A stretch of 64,000 nt of DNA from Tricholoma matsutake. Its lineage: Eukaryota; Basidiomycota; Agaricomycetes; Agaricales; Tricholomataceae. How positions within the stretch are numbered: the first letter of the stretch is position 1; the number at the start of each line of letters is the position of its first letter. Below the pieces are notes generated by a model that searched no databases, was not told the origin of the DNA, and saw nothing but the letters and a program-made list of their open reading frames with translations. Positions 1 to 10,092 of this stretch are shown in pieces. Made by a program: the position numbers and the translations under genes. Location of the stretch: NCBI GenBank assembly GCA_026075535.2, contig AP026546.1, forward strand, positions 5,270,001 through 5,334,000, read 5' to 3'.

Positions 1-5
1 TAGGC

Positions 6-845
6 ATGCGCGTCACCCAGACCGCTACAAAAGTCAAACTCGATCAAACAGAATATCTCGCCAAAGTGCTCGAGAGGTTCGAGATGACAAATGCCAAAGT
101 TGCCCCCACTCTGCTCCCGACTGGCTACAAACCGTCGGAGAACACAGCGACGCCAAACGCAGCGCTTAGATCGAAATGTCAGTCTGTGATCAGATCTTTA
201 TTGTATCTGATGTTCGGAACACGACCTGATATCGCTTACGCAGTAATCAAGATGTCGCAATTCTCGGCTAATCCTAGCCAAGAACATCTAGACAAAGCAA
301 TGTACATAATGCGCTATCTGGTGGGAACCCAGAAGTACAGTATAGTCTATGATGGAGAGAAATCCAAGGGGCTGCAGGCCTTCACAGATTCTGATTGGGC
401 AGCTGACACTGTCAAGCGCCGATCTACAACGGGTTACTTTGCTACTCTGGCGAGTGGCATTGTGTGCTGGCAGTCCCGTTTACAAAAAACTGTAGCACTG
501 TCATCCACAGAAGCCAAATATATGGCTCTCTCTGACACTTGTCGGCAGATAGTGTGGATAGAGTCCTTATTCCAGGAACTTGGATATACACTGAAGCGCG
601 TACCAATCTGCGCTGATAATCAGGGATCCATCTTTATTGGATCAAATCCAGTTCAGGAAAGAAGGACCAAACATATAGACATTCGCTACCACTACACCCG
701 CGAATGCATAGAAAATGACAAAGTCACAGTCGTTTTCATTCCTGGAAGTGATAATCCGGCTGACATGTTCACAAAGAACCTTGGCGCTGTCCTATTCAGG
801 AAATTTAGAGACTCTCTCAGAATTACTTTCGAGATTCAAACTTAG
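6..845 (+). CDS. Ty1/copia polyprotein, C-terminal RT/RNase H part
   Basis: This is the last 279 residues of a copia-type Pol; the rest lies left of the window. The start is only where the open frame enters. It begins in the RT thumb (RPDIAYAVIKMSQFS, then HLDKAMYIMRYLVGT) and runs through the RNase H domain. The RNase H signature blocks are all visible: FTDSDWA, LSSTEAKYMAL, CADNQGSIFI, TKHIDIRYHYTRE and NPADMFTKNL. RNase H removes the RNA template during reverse transcription. No stop or frameshift is visible in the part present. It is followed after 23 bases by a polypurine tract and an LTR, as expected for the 3' end of a copia element on the plus strand. Confidence 0.93.
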   Translation: MRVTQTATKVKLDQTEYLAKVLERFEMTNAKVAPTLLPTGYKPSENTATPNAALRSKCQSVIRSLLYLMFGTRPDIAYAVIKMSQFSANPSQEHLDKAMYIMRYLVGTQKYSIVYDGEKSKGLQAFTDSDWAADTVKRRSTTGYFATLASGIVCWQSRLQKTVALSSTEAKYMALSDTCRQIVWIESLFQELGYTLKRVPICADNQGSIFIGSNPVQERRTKHIDIRYHYTRECIENDKVTVVFIPGSDNPADMFTKNLGAVLFRKFRDSLRITFEIQT

Positions 846-868
846 CTGCTTAGAGCGCTGTACAGTTT

Positions 869-877
869 GAGGGGGGG
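869..877 (+). other. Polypurine tract of copia element 1
   Basis: A purine run (GAGGGGGGG) abuts the first base of the LTR at 878. This is the standard position of the plus-strand primer for reverse transcription. Confidence 0.8.
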
Positions 878-1151
878 TGTTGAAATTAATCCCAGTGATG
901 CATGCTGTATACATGAGGCAATACATGCAGCATACGCATGTTACTGCGCTTACTGCGCATACATGCAGTAAACACATTCCTGAGTCATGTGACGTCCTTA
1001 TTATTATGTATATAAGGAGAACCTGTACCGTAGTAGGAATACAGTGTTCTTACCTCTGCTAACCCTAGCTGTAAGTCTAAGTAAACCCCAGGTAGGTTGT
1101 AAGGAACGTGTTGTCTCTTCCACTGTGCAGTGTATATAGTCTGCTCCAACA
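878..1151 (+). repeat. 3' LTR of copia element 1 (274 bp)
   Basis: It starts TGTTGAAATT right after the polypurine tract and ends CTCCAACA, giving a 5-bp terminal inverted repeat TGTTG/CAACA. It contains the TATA-like TATATAAGG at about 1009. The partner LTR is outside the window, so identity and target duplication cannot be checked. Its right edge falls inside the reading frame of a minus-strand gene, so the element interrupts that gene. Confidence 0.85.
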
Positions 1152-2074
1152 TGAACCGTGTCAGTCCACGTCGACATGGAGAAGATAATGAGGTCGGAGT
1201 TGAGCGGAGTGGTGCAAGAATCAATAAGGGAGTGGGGAACCATCTTTCTAATCCATTTCTCAAGGATGCCTTCAAGATGATCGAAGTCCCAAGCACCCGT
1301 GACAACAAGCTCAAATGCATGATGGATAGGGATTTCTTTAAGCGGTTCGATGCGAGCACATTCCATTGAAACCTTGGCAGGGACGTCGATGAACTGTAGG
1401 GCGTTGAAGCTATCTGCATCGGAGGGTAAAAGAAAAGTGATCTGGGGACCGCCAAACGATGCAAAGATGCTACTAATTTTAAACCCCTTTTTCTCAATGT
1501 GAGCCTTGATGAGTGGAAGGTGATCAGGTGGAATGGCCATGTGGTCAGTAATGCCAGCGTACAGGTCGAGGAGGCAGCATGACAGGTGTTTGTTGCTCCT
1601 CCCCTTCTTGCTGGTGCTCCACCTAACCTCCCACTCTGGTTTGGCTTCAACAATGGCATCCATAACAATTTCCAGAAGGTCAACATGGGGCTCCGCCTCA
1701 CCACTAGACAGCACCTCAACATAGCATGCCGAAGAGATGTTTGAGGCGCGATCGCTGAAAGGTAGTACATTCAGGCCAAAGTTTGCAAAGTCATGGTAAC
1801 AGGTTTCTGATCCAAAATTGAGCAGCAGGTTCTTGACAGCAGCAGCGGGGGTCTCGTTAGACACAGGGACAATGCCATGCACTACCAACTGGTGACCCTT
1901 GGGCAGCAATGCAAGAGAAAATGCCATGTCGTCGTCATCTGAGCTGAGATCGGAATCTGGAGTCATTGGTCTGACAACACCATGGTTTTTCATGTGAGGG
2001 GTGAATGGGGGTTTTGCCCTGGCTGGGGTAGAGGGAGGAGGGGTAGACAGAATGGGAGCAGGAGCATTCGCCAT
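1152..2074 (-). pseudogene. Unknown protein gene truncated by copia insertion
   Basis: A minus-strand frame starts MANAPAPILSTPPPS and runs about 307 residues to the LTR edge. The frame then continues into the LTR, so the last ~49 residues of the 356-residue open frame are LTR-encoded and not native. The N-terminus is Pro/Ser-rich with an acidic DLSSDDDD patch; the rest looks globular with no stop. I do not recognise a catalytic motif. Such N-terminal proteins can belong to transposons (an ORF1-like role is possible), but nothing here proves it. The native C-terminus should lie beyond the copia element, left of the window. Confidence 0.5.
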
Positions 2075-2142
2075 CTGTAGACACTCAGGGTCCTGACAAA
2101 AGGAGAAAGCTGGAGATAATTTTGATGAAACACATCGAGTGG

Positions 2143-2162
2143 AAAAAAAAAAAAAAAAAAAA
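2143..2162 (+). repeat. Poly-A run (20 bp)
   Basis: An uninterrupted A tract lies 70 bp upstream of the minus-strand gene start. It could be a simple repeat or the tail of an old retroposon. No coding sequence precedes it on the plus strand. Confidence 0.7.
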
Positions 2163-2291
2163 CAGAAAAAGGTCGGTTTCAGACAGATGAAAAGTGAGAT
2201 ACGGGTAAAGCAAGACAGTTATGAATGTTGGAGAATGAACTAAGAGCAGTACAGATGCTGGGAGCGGCTTAGAATATGGGGTGGGATGGGG

Positions 2292-2300
2292 TGGTGGTGG

Positions 2301-2335
<35 letters not shown>

Positions 2336-2336
2336 A
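2292..2336 (+). repeat. (GTG)n/(GTT)n microsatellite
   Basis: Three GTG units run into about eleven TTG units. It sits in the 2075-2407 spacer upstream of the F-box gene; no other feature is visible in that spacer. Confidence 0.85.
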
Positions 2337-2407
2337 TTAGAGCGCGTTGTAGATTATCGTGGGAAAGTTAGAAAGACTAATGTCCCGTGACCCATGCTAT
2401 CACGTCA

Positions 2408-3754
2408 ATGATGTTCTCTGCCATGCCCATCCTACCGCAGGACATAATCTCACTCATTCTTGAACAACACTTGTTCAACGACATATTCAGCTTGCGAGCA
2501 TGCTCATTGGTGTCTCGCTCATTTCTTGCACCCAGTCAGAAACGTCTATTCCACACGATCCATCTGGACGACGACCTGAAAGCTCAGGAACACTGTCGAA
2601 AGCTACATCAAGTCTTCTTAGACAATCCCTATCTTGTGACGTATGTCCAAGAAATGTACGTGCTGGACTACGACACGGATACCGTCGGTCCTACACCATG
2701 GAAACCATACACCCCCAGTCGGGTTATCCACTGGGCCTCCAGGGAGGAGACGCTCCACGCAATATTGAAGATGCTTCTTAACCTACGCCTGTTTTCTATC
2801 AGATTCATCCAAAACTGCTCGTCGCCCACGGAGTGGAAGTCCATTTCTGTAGAGCTGAAGATGGCTCTTGGATCGGTGTTCACACTCCCCACTCTGAAAG
2901 TATGCAAGCTTGACGGAATCGACGATCTCCCAGTCGAATATTTTAGTGCCTCTGAATATTTGAAGGAGTTGTCGCTGACGGCTGTTTCCGTCGCGCGAGA
3001 TCAGGAGGCCCTAGCTACCTGTTCGAAGACGGCTCAGCTGGAATGTTTGGAATTGGCACACATCAGTGATTACAGTTTGTTCGAGACTATGAGGGCTTCG
3101 ATGGATATGTCACAACTTCGGGAGGTATTTGTGTGTTCGAGTGATCCACAAGTTGTTTGGGAGGCCATCAAGGAGTCCACAGGAACATTGGAAATACTCA
3201 TGTGGAATGATGATGGCGGAGACAGTGGTTAGCGTTCATTTTTTGGTTCATTACAACTGATGCTGATCTCTTTCGTTGTATCTATCTCACTAGCGATTTC
3301 CATTGCTGATATGCATCTGGCACCTTTCACGACATTACGCATCTTGCGTCTTGTAACCGTAATCTATCCAGGACATACACTTCTATGGCTAGTCCAGTCC
3401 TTGAGAGAAATAGTATCAGGAGTTGGTGATGGCATCAGCAACCTAGAGGAAATCAGTATCCACCTCGACCTTGGGGCAATACAGAGTGGTATAGAAGTAC
3501 GCAGGTTGTGGTTACAGGTCAGCCTCTGGAACGAATTGGACAGACTTCTCACCCATTCTGGGAAATTCTCGAAATTGCACCGCGTTTACCTATGTGTCAG
3601 CTCTCCAATTGGTCGTCGTGTAAGCATCGAGGAGTTGTTTTCAAGGAACTATGTTCCGGGGCTCTCGAGGAAGGGGCTTCTTCGTATGGGTTATAATACA
3701 GTCTGGCTGGAATATCCGATTGAGTGGCGTGAGGCTGCGGTTGGACATGATTGA
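2408..3754 (+). CDS. F-box domain protein, two exons (2408-3227, 3294-3754)
   Basis: It is a probable substrate-recognition subunit of an SCF ubiquitin ligase. The N-terminus has an F-box-like block (LPQDIISLILEQHLFNDIF, then SLVSRSFLAPSQKRLFHTI) followed by a leucine-rich tail without clear repeats. An open frame of 820 bp ends at a GT donor at 3228; after a 66-bp intron with a CTGAT-type branch region and a CTCACTAG acceptor, the second exon resumes in frame (phase 1) to a stop at 3752-3754, giving 426 residues. ATG 2408 is the first in frame; ATG 2423 starts the part conserved with the copy at 17.1 kb and may be the true start. No inactivating change is visible. A ruined tandem copy follows directly. 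Large F-box families are typical of Agaricomycetes. Confidence 0.8.
3228..3293 (+). other. Spliceosomal intron of the F-box gene
   Basis: The donor is GTTAGC, the branch region is ACTGATGCTGAT, and the acceptor is CTCACTAG. Removing these 66 bp joins the two open frames. The same intron with the same ends and length is conserved at 17920-17985 in the second copy, which supports it. Confidence 0.8.
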
Positions 3755-3869
3755 AGGGAGGGGGCTGGTACTATGTTAGGGAGGCATGCGGACTCTCCAC
3801 TTGTCAACTCGATCCTGGAATCGGTCTAGTCGGTCTTGAATTGAACTGGGACGGTCGAGCGGCCTGCCG

Positions 3870-4955
3870 CTGCTAGTGCGTGGAGACTCGGCATCTCAGG
3901 AACATTGAAAAAACATTGCGTCCTCACAGACAATCCCAGCCTCTCGTCAAGTTATACGTGCTGGGTTATTGCAAATTCACATTCAACTACCGGAGGGAAA
4001 GACATGTTCACCAGGCCTCCTATTACGAAAGACTTCATATGAAGATGCTTCACCATCTGCGTCTGTTATCTTTCCGATTCTCTGATACCAATGTGAGTCT
4101 CCCGAAATAGGATCGACTGTCGAGCAAGCTCAAGTTGTCCGTCTTGTATCTGTTCCGATTACTCATGTCCGCCTTCATGGAATCGAGCTTCCATTCAACT
4201 TCTTTGATAACTTCATACAACTGAAGAAATTGTCACTGTCTTCTTTATTGAATATGATGCATACCTTCATGTCATGATCAGTAACAGCCAAGGCGTTCAT
4301 GAAGGAATTTATCCCAGTTTCGGCTCAAAAGCATCAGCTGACATCTCTAGGAATTACCGTACAGTGCTCTACCGGCCCATGCGAACTTCCATGGATATCT
4401 CACGGCTGCGCGAGGTGTCAATTGAGTCGCAAAGCCCAGATATCGTGCGGGAGGCAATCAAGGATGCCATTACGTCGTTAGGATCTCTCACCTGGAACAT
4501 AAGGCATCAGCACAGTAAGCAATTCAATTTACACTTGCTCTGATGACAGAATATTGATATGTCTTGTCAGACATTTCTAAGCCAGACGAGCCCTTTGAAT
4601 CGGAAAATATAGATCTGTCGCATTTCCAAGCCTCGCTATCGCCATAAGTAGGTTTCCATTATAAACGCGACCCTCTCTCTTGATAATTAACTCCCTGAAA
4701 AATATTGAGCAGACTGAGTGGATTTTCTTTCACATCATCGGATGTCATAGCTGTATCATCGAAGTCTCTACGGCAGTTGTGCATCTGGTCGGATCTGGAC
4801 AAGCTGCTTACGACTTTGTGCCAACGTTCTGCAATTTGCGCCAGTTCAAACTCTGTCTATCATACTTCTATATCCAAGAATTTTGATATGATGACCTCAA
4901 GTGATGTGCAGTTCCTTGCGTTCGCTTTACAGGAAAAGAAGACTTCACATTGAGC
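3870..4955 (+). pseudogene. Degenerate tandem F-box paralogue
   Basis: Short fragments in several frames match the F-box gene just upstream in the same order. Near 3900-3970 the text resembles the region around PLVKLYVLGY. Near 4380-4500 PMRTSMDISRLREV and PDIVREAIKD correspond to TMRASMDMSQLREV and PQVVWEAIKE of the intact protein. Near 4780-4950 there is a match to the C-terminal LDRLL region. No long frame survives. A shorter piece of the same subfamily occurs at 26.5-26.8 kb, so this is a distinct paralogue and not a copy of the intact gene. Confidence 0.6.
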
Positions 4956-5192
4956 CGACCACCTAGACAGATACATACAGGCTGCGGATGCTAGACGTCA
5001 GCTGGGATTAGAGCACTTGAGCAATGCCGGTCAAAGTGGATTCGAACGACCCAAAAAAATGCCAAGGATTATTTGGTGTGCTGATGACGACATTCTTGGC
5101 GCTGTCATACGTCATTCCCTCGGCGTTGACTGGGCTTCTAACTCCACTTCGCATTAGCCGAGAACTTGCCTGAGTTCTTATCAGAGCCGCCT
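4956..5192. other. Spacer without recognised gene
   Basis: Unique-looking sequence between the F-box relic and the fold-back element. I see no gene or repeat here. Confidence 0.4.
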
Positions 5193-5194
5193 TA

Positions 5195-6046
5195 CTATAT
5201 CGCCCAATTGGTCTGAAATCTCCCAGGGAGTCTGAAATTCAATTTCTACATTTTATCTGTTTGCGCAATCCCCCCGGAGTTTTACGGGGTCTAATTGACT
5301 AGTAGTAACGGATGTATGTATGATTTGACTAAGGAATACAAGCTGTGGAAGCAGTCGAGAAACAGTAGCCGGAGTGATCAAACAGTGATACAAATGAAAA
5401 TGTCTTGTTCTCCATGGCAAAAATCACTCCCAAAGCCCGAAAAAAATTGACAGGACACCCACACTATACCAGACTACGGTATCACGCTCTCTTCAAATCT
5501 CCGGGGGTGTTGTGCCCATGTTCGAGAGCGATGAAGGGACACTGTCATTTTGTCACACTTTGTCACAGTAAAATTGAATGTCCACTGGCCGGCTCAACGG
5601 CAAGTGGCTCGAGATGCTGAGGCACGAGAAATCACAAGCAAATGTAAAGCGCGTACACTACTTTCTGGGCGACCTTGAATTTCGATGAGTTTTGTCACAC
5701 TGTCTCTCCTCGCTCTTGAACATGGGCTCACCACCCCGGAGACTTGAAGAGAGTGTGTTACCGTAGTTTGGTCTAGTGTAGGTGTCCTGTCAATTTTTTT
5801 TCGGGCTTTGGGAGTGATTTTTGCCATGGTGAACAAGACATTTTCATTTGTATCACTGTTGGATCACTCCGGCTACTGTTGCTCGACTGCTTCCACAGCT
5901 TGTATTCCTTAGTCAAATCATACATACATCCGTTACTACTAGTCAATTAGATCCCGTAAAACTCCGGGGGGATTGCACAAGCAGATAAAATGTAGAAATT
6001 GAATTTCAGACTCCCTGGGAGATTTCAGACCAATTGGGCGATATAG
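5195..6046. mobile_element. Fold-back MITE with TA target duplication (852 bp)
   Basis: Two arms of about 340 bp (5195-5537 and 5703-6046) are near-perfect inverted copies separated by a ~165-bp loop. The outer ends are CTATATCGCCC and GGGCGATATAG, flanked on both sides by TA (5193-5194 and 6047-6048). A TA duplication is characteristic of Tc1/mariner-type insertion. Each arm carries the same short open start (AKITPKARKK) reading inward; it could be a transposase N-terminal remnant, but that is speculative. The element has no autonomous coding capacity. Confidence 0.8.
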
Positions 6047-6092
6047 TAGGCCGCAAAGTTAGAAAGACCTTGGAAAGATGGTGACTCAACGT

Positions 6093-6947
6093 CAGGCCCC
6101 GACTCCAAACCAGCCGCGGGCCGCGTTTAACTTTTTTTTGCTTATGTAAACTTGAACTATTAACGCGACTGGCACAACTTGTAAATTTGGTTGTGTTTGT
6201 ACTCTGATCTATTTTCAGTGGGAAATTTTCTGCAAGCCATTCCTCAACAACCATGCCATATTTTTGCATTATTCTGTAATCCATCTTATACTACTAATTG
6301 AGCTCTAGAATTTCAAACAATTTATTTATTTATTGGTTGACATCTGTGAAAGTTAGGTTGACCCCTGCCAATTATGTGTGTGCAAGCAATATTTCAAGAA
6401 CTGATGGTCAGAAAAATAAGTTGAGAGTGGTACAGTGTCAAGGATAATGTAATTAATGGTCCCTAAGGCAAAAGTTGAGCCCTTGTGGCCAATAATGCCA
6501 AGTATGTAACTTCCCAAAATGGCAATCACACTTCAAAGCAGCATTCAGCCACCACAAGAGCTCAGAACCTCAATTATTTGCATGGGGAACCCTCACTGAG
6601 ATACCCTTCACATTTTACCACTCTCAGATTATTCTTCTGACCATCAGTTCTTGAGATATTTCTGGCACATACATGATTGACAGGGGTCAACCTAACTTTC
6701 ACAGACGTCAACTAAAAAATAAATAGATTGCATGGAAATATAGATCTCAGTTAGTAGTATAGGATAGACTACAGAATAATGCAAAAATATGGCATGGTTG
6801 TTGAGGAATGGCTTGCAGAAAAATTTCCACTGAAAATAGATCAGAGTACAAAGACAACCAAATTTACAAGTTGTGCAGACGCGTTAATAGTTCAAGTTTA
6901 CATAAGCAAAAAAAGTTAAACGCGGCCCGCGGCTGGGTCAGGCCCTG
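6093..6947. mobile_element. Second fold-back element (855 bp)
   Basis: Inverted arms of about 335 bp (6093-6432 and 6617-6947) flank a ~185-bp centre. The ends are GC-rich (CAGGCCCCG and reverse-complemented CAGGGCCTG), followed in both arms by GCCGCGGGCCGCGTTTAAC. Ends beginning CAGGG are seen in hAT elements, but the 8-bp flanks do not match, so the superfamily is not settled. The short open frames on the two arms are mirror images of one sequence and are not separate genes. Confidence 0.65.
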
Positions 6948-7069
6948 TGAGCTTGCGAGCCGGGCCGAAGACATTGTGTCCGGGCTTTGTAAGCGCGATG
7001 TGGTATCATCGCTTCGACGTCATCTCAACGCGTCTCTGTCATTTCCCGATGTTCTTAGTTGCATCCTGT

Positions 7070-7395
7070 ATGGTTGGCGGGAACTCCACGGTACGTTTTG
7101 ACTTTTGCACTTTGATTTTCGATGTTTGGCTGATTGCTGACAGATTTTATTCCCACTAACCAGAAGAGTTCCAAACAAGCGCACACATCGTGCTCAGCGT
7201 GCCCGACGATGTGCCTGCTATTTCCTCCATTTCCCCTCGATTTCTTGGGTTCATATGGAGTATATAGCTGTATATATGGTTTTTTTTTTGTGTGATATCC
7301 AGTCTATAATGCTTAGTTACCATGCTACTGTCTGTACTGTTCCAGTTGTGAAAATATTATGCTCACTTGGGCATGAAATTACAAGCCCATAGAGT
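7070..7395 (+). repeat. Dispersed repeat unit U, copy 1
   Basis: It starts ATGGTTGGCGGGAACTCC and ends ACAAGCCCATAGAGT. The same unit recurs at 7547-7875 (direct), 8433-8512 (inverted, partial) and 16394-16646 (inverted). A TATATAGC-rich part and a T-run near 7270 are conserved. No coding capacity is credible. Confidence 0.8.
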
Positions 7396-7545
7396 GACCT
7401 GTAGGCTAAATCCCATCAATTGTTTGATATTTCAGGTCTCTATCATTGTAATACAAAGGGGAAATATCACTGAAGGGTAGGAAGTGTCCACTGTCACTAA
7501 AACCAAGGATTTCAGACATAGCAGCAGGGATTTAGCCTACAGGTC
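7396..7545. mobile_element. 150-bp MITE, copy 1
   Basis: It has perfect 19-bp terminal inverted repeats, GACCTGTAGGCTAAATCCC and its complement. A second copy of the same length lies inverted at 7876-8025, each following a copy of repeat U. Confidence 0.8.
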
Positions 7546-7546
7546 T

Positions 7547-7875
7547 ATGGTTGGTGGGAACTCCACGGTACATTTTGACTTTTGCACTTTGATTTTCAAT
7601 GTTTGGCTGATTGCTGACAGATTTTATTCCCACTAACCAGGAGAGTTCCAAACAAGCGCACACATCGTGCTCAGCGTGCCCGACGATGTGCCTGCTATTT
7701 CCTCCATTTCCCCTCGATTTCTTGGGTTCATATGGAGTATATAGCTGTATATATGATTTTTGTTTGTGTGATATCCAGTCTATAATGCTTGGTTACCATG
7801 CTACTGTATGTGTGTACTGTTCAAGTTGTGAAAATATTATGCTCACTTGGGCACGAAATTACAAGCCCATAGAGT
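7547..7875 (+). repeat. Dispersed repeat unit U, copy 2
   Basis: A direct repeat of 7070-7395 with few changes, several being CpG to TpG/CpA (for example GGCGGG to GGTGGG and GTACGT to GTACAT). Confidence 0.8.
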
Positions 7876-8025
7876 GACCTGTAGGCTAAATCCCTGCTGC
7901 TATGTCTGAAATCCTTGGTTTTAGTGACAGTGGACACTTCCTACCCTTCAGTGATATTTCCCCTTTGTATTACAATGATAGAGACCTGAAATATCAAACA
8001 ATTGATGGGATTTAGCCTACAGGTC
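7876..8025. mobile_element. 150-bp MITE, copy 2 (inverted)
   Basis: It is the reverse complement of the MITE at 7396-7545 with the same perfect TIRs. Palindromy continues outward as AGAGT and ACTCT because an inverted piece of repeat U followed it before the solo LTR inserted. Confidence 0.8.
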
Positions 8026-8030
8026 ACTCT

Positions 8031-8432
8031 TGTTAGGAAACCACCCTATTACCTAATAAAATTTCATTTTTATTTTATTATGTTGAATTACACTACATGA
8101 TGCCAAATGATGCTACACTTTGATAGCATGAGAATTTTATTTCGCACACATCAATATGTACGTGCATGTACGAGTGCGTCGGTAACAACAATGTACAATA
8201 TATGTAACATAGTATATAAACCCTAAATATACACCTAGGGGACCTCAGTTGTGTTCTCTTAGGTATTCTACCTATGCTTTTGGTGTGAAAGGCCTTTGTC
8301 AACAAACTCACCTATTAATAACCCCTCACATCAAAACTATCAATCCCCCCATCATGAGTGCGGATCCTGCCCCCTTCTTGTAGAGAGAACCCACATGGTC
8401 TTAGCTAGCAGATAGTGGGTGTTGCCCTAACA
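8031..8432 (+). repeat. Solo LTR (402 bp) with TSD ACTCT
   Basis: The ends are TGTTAG and CTAACA. The 5-bp flanks at 8026-8030 and 8433-8437 are both ACTCT. A TATATAAACC box at about 8210 sets the orientation to plus, dividing it into U3 (8031 to ~8207) and R-U5. Its R-U5 reappears in the LTR at 54580-54805 (minus strand), joined there to a different U3. Removing the LTR rejoins the inverted repeat-U sequence exactly, confirming insertion after that palindrome formed. No internal element is left, so it is a recombination scar. Confidence 0.9.
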
Positions 8433-8512
8433 ACTCTATGGGCTTGTAATTTTGTGCCCAAGTGAGTATAATATTTTCACAACTGGAACAGTACACACAG
8501 TAGCATGGTACA
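8433..8512 (-). repeat. Partial inverted copy of repeat U
   Basis: The reverse complement of the 3' part of repeat U. With 7796-7875 it forms the arms of a palindrome around the second MITE, now split by the solo LTR. Confidence 0.75.
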
Positions 8513-8990
8513 CTATGGGGCCTGAGAATTAGGAAAACTATCCTACATTTCATACCTTTAGATAGTGTAAAATGATATATTTATGGTATAGTTTTCATGT
8601 ATTGATAAACCCCAAAATGGAATAAGTTTCATCAGGAGTTGGCATGAAAATCTACCACTAAGAGGAGTGAAAAAGAATGCCTTTTCCTACCTGTAAGGGA
8701 TGAGTCGATGGGATGAAAACCTCCCACATTTTGTCCCCAGTTCATCCCACACCAAATTCATCCCATGGGATGGTTTTCATCTTTATATGGGCATAAATAA
8801 CACCCCTCTACCTGGGTTGAATTTCATCAACTTTCCAGGGGTTTAAGAGGAATGAAAGAACCTGCCAATAATGTTTTTTCATCCCATTGATAGAATAGTT
8901 TCATCATGTATCAGAGTAAATTTCAAGCCACTAAGATACAAAATCTACTTGAAAGAAGTGAAAAAATCCCCCAGACCCCTGATGCCTCAT
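8513..8990. repeat. Degenerate TTCATCCC-rich low-complexity DNA
   Basis: Irregular repeats of TCATCCCA, GATGAAA and similar words fill the stretch. Matching style occurs at 16000-16390, on the other side of the 9-16 kb repetitive block. No gene is visible. Confidence 0.4.
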
Positions 8991-10025
8991 TGTCGGCCTG
9001 TTGTCCCATCACGTCCCCATTGTCATTGTCCCTGTCCCTGTCCCCCTCGCCGTGTTGTCTCCACCTCCTATGCACCAGCCTTACTCCCTACGAGCAGTTG
9101 CTCATAGCTGAGGGGTCTTGTAAGGGGAACACCTTACGAACCCCTACAATGGTTGGCGCACATTTGCAAACATTTCCGCACACCCACAAATGTTCACGCA
9201 ACAAAGCACCTTTTGCGCCAACCATCTACAAACATTCCGATATGTCAATCCATCAGCCCCTATTGTACTCTCACCATTCTTGCAGTCAATACCCTGCGCA
9301 ATCATTGCACCTGGGGAAATGATCAAGAATGTCTTTGCATGCCCATTACCAATCATGGCCTGATGCGGACACCACTTACCAAGTATGGCCTGATGCGGAC
9401 ACTATCACTGATTGATGGCTGTCTCCCCAAATGGGAACACAACCCTGGATCTGAATTAGTGCTAGGATGGAAGGGGCTCCAAGTATTTTAGAACGTCGCA
9501 TGCCTTCCATATATATACTTTGGCCTTGCACTGGACTCCTTAGAGTTTTCTCTTTGGTTTTCCCTTGCAAGGTATGGGTCTTTTCCTTGCTCAATAGTTA
9601 TTGAATCTAATCTTTGGTTTTCCCTTGCAAGTATCAAGTTCTTAGGACTCTGATCGTAAGGTTGCCCTTACAGGTCTGGTGCCATGGCCTGGTCGTCTCG
9701 GTGGTGGTGCTGGGTGCCGGGTTGTACTCATCGTCACCCTCATCCCCATTGTCAGAGGATCCACCCATGATCCACCCCATGAGCAGTTGCTTGTGGACGT
9801 GTGGCGGGTGCTGGTTCATCGTGCCCTGGGGAAGGTGGTGGGGGGTCGTCAGCGTGAGGCGGTGGGTAAAAGAGGGGTGGGGTGCGTACCTGCCCTATAC
9901 GGGCCTCTGAGTGCCATCTCCTCCCGTTGCCATCTGTTCCCCACTCCACCCCTCTCGTTTCCTCCTTTGTTTATCACCCGGGGCGTGGGGTGCCCATTTT
10001 CGGGGTGATTCCTCGAGTTTTTTCC

Positions 10026-10092
10026 CTAAAAAATCAATTAATCTAATGATTAGTATGATTGAATAAGAAAGAAAGAAAAGAAAAAAACTTAC
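10026..10092 (-). other. Intron-like module A
   Basis: On the minus strand it has donor GTAAGT, a pyrimidine stretch, a TACTAAT branch-like word and acceptor TTTTTTAG, 67 bp long. Confidence 0.5.

Noticed and set aside
5405..5836. Two small ORFs encoding similar proteins on opposite strands
   Set aside because: They are the same sequence on the two arms of the fold-back element, not a gene pair.
6093..6947. Firm hAT assignment of the second fold-back
   Set aside because: Ends resemble CAGGG but the 8-bp flanks (CTCAACGT and TGAGCTTG) do not match.
6006..7101. Paired ORFs sharing VNSSSLHKQKK
   Set aside because: Mirror copies on the arms of the second fold-back.
5195..8512. CRISPR-like array
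   Set aside because: Repeats are few, long and palindromic with eukaryotic transposon hallmarks; no regular spacers.
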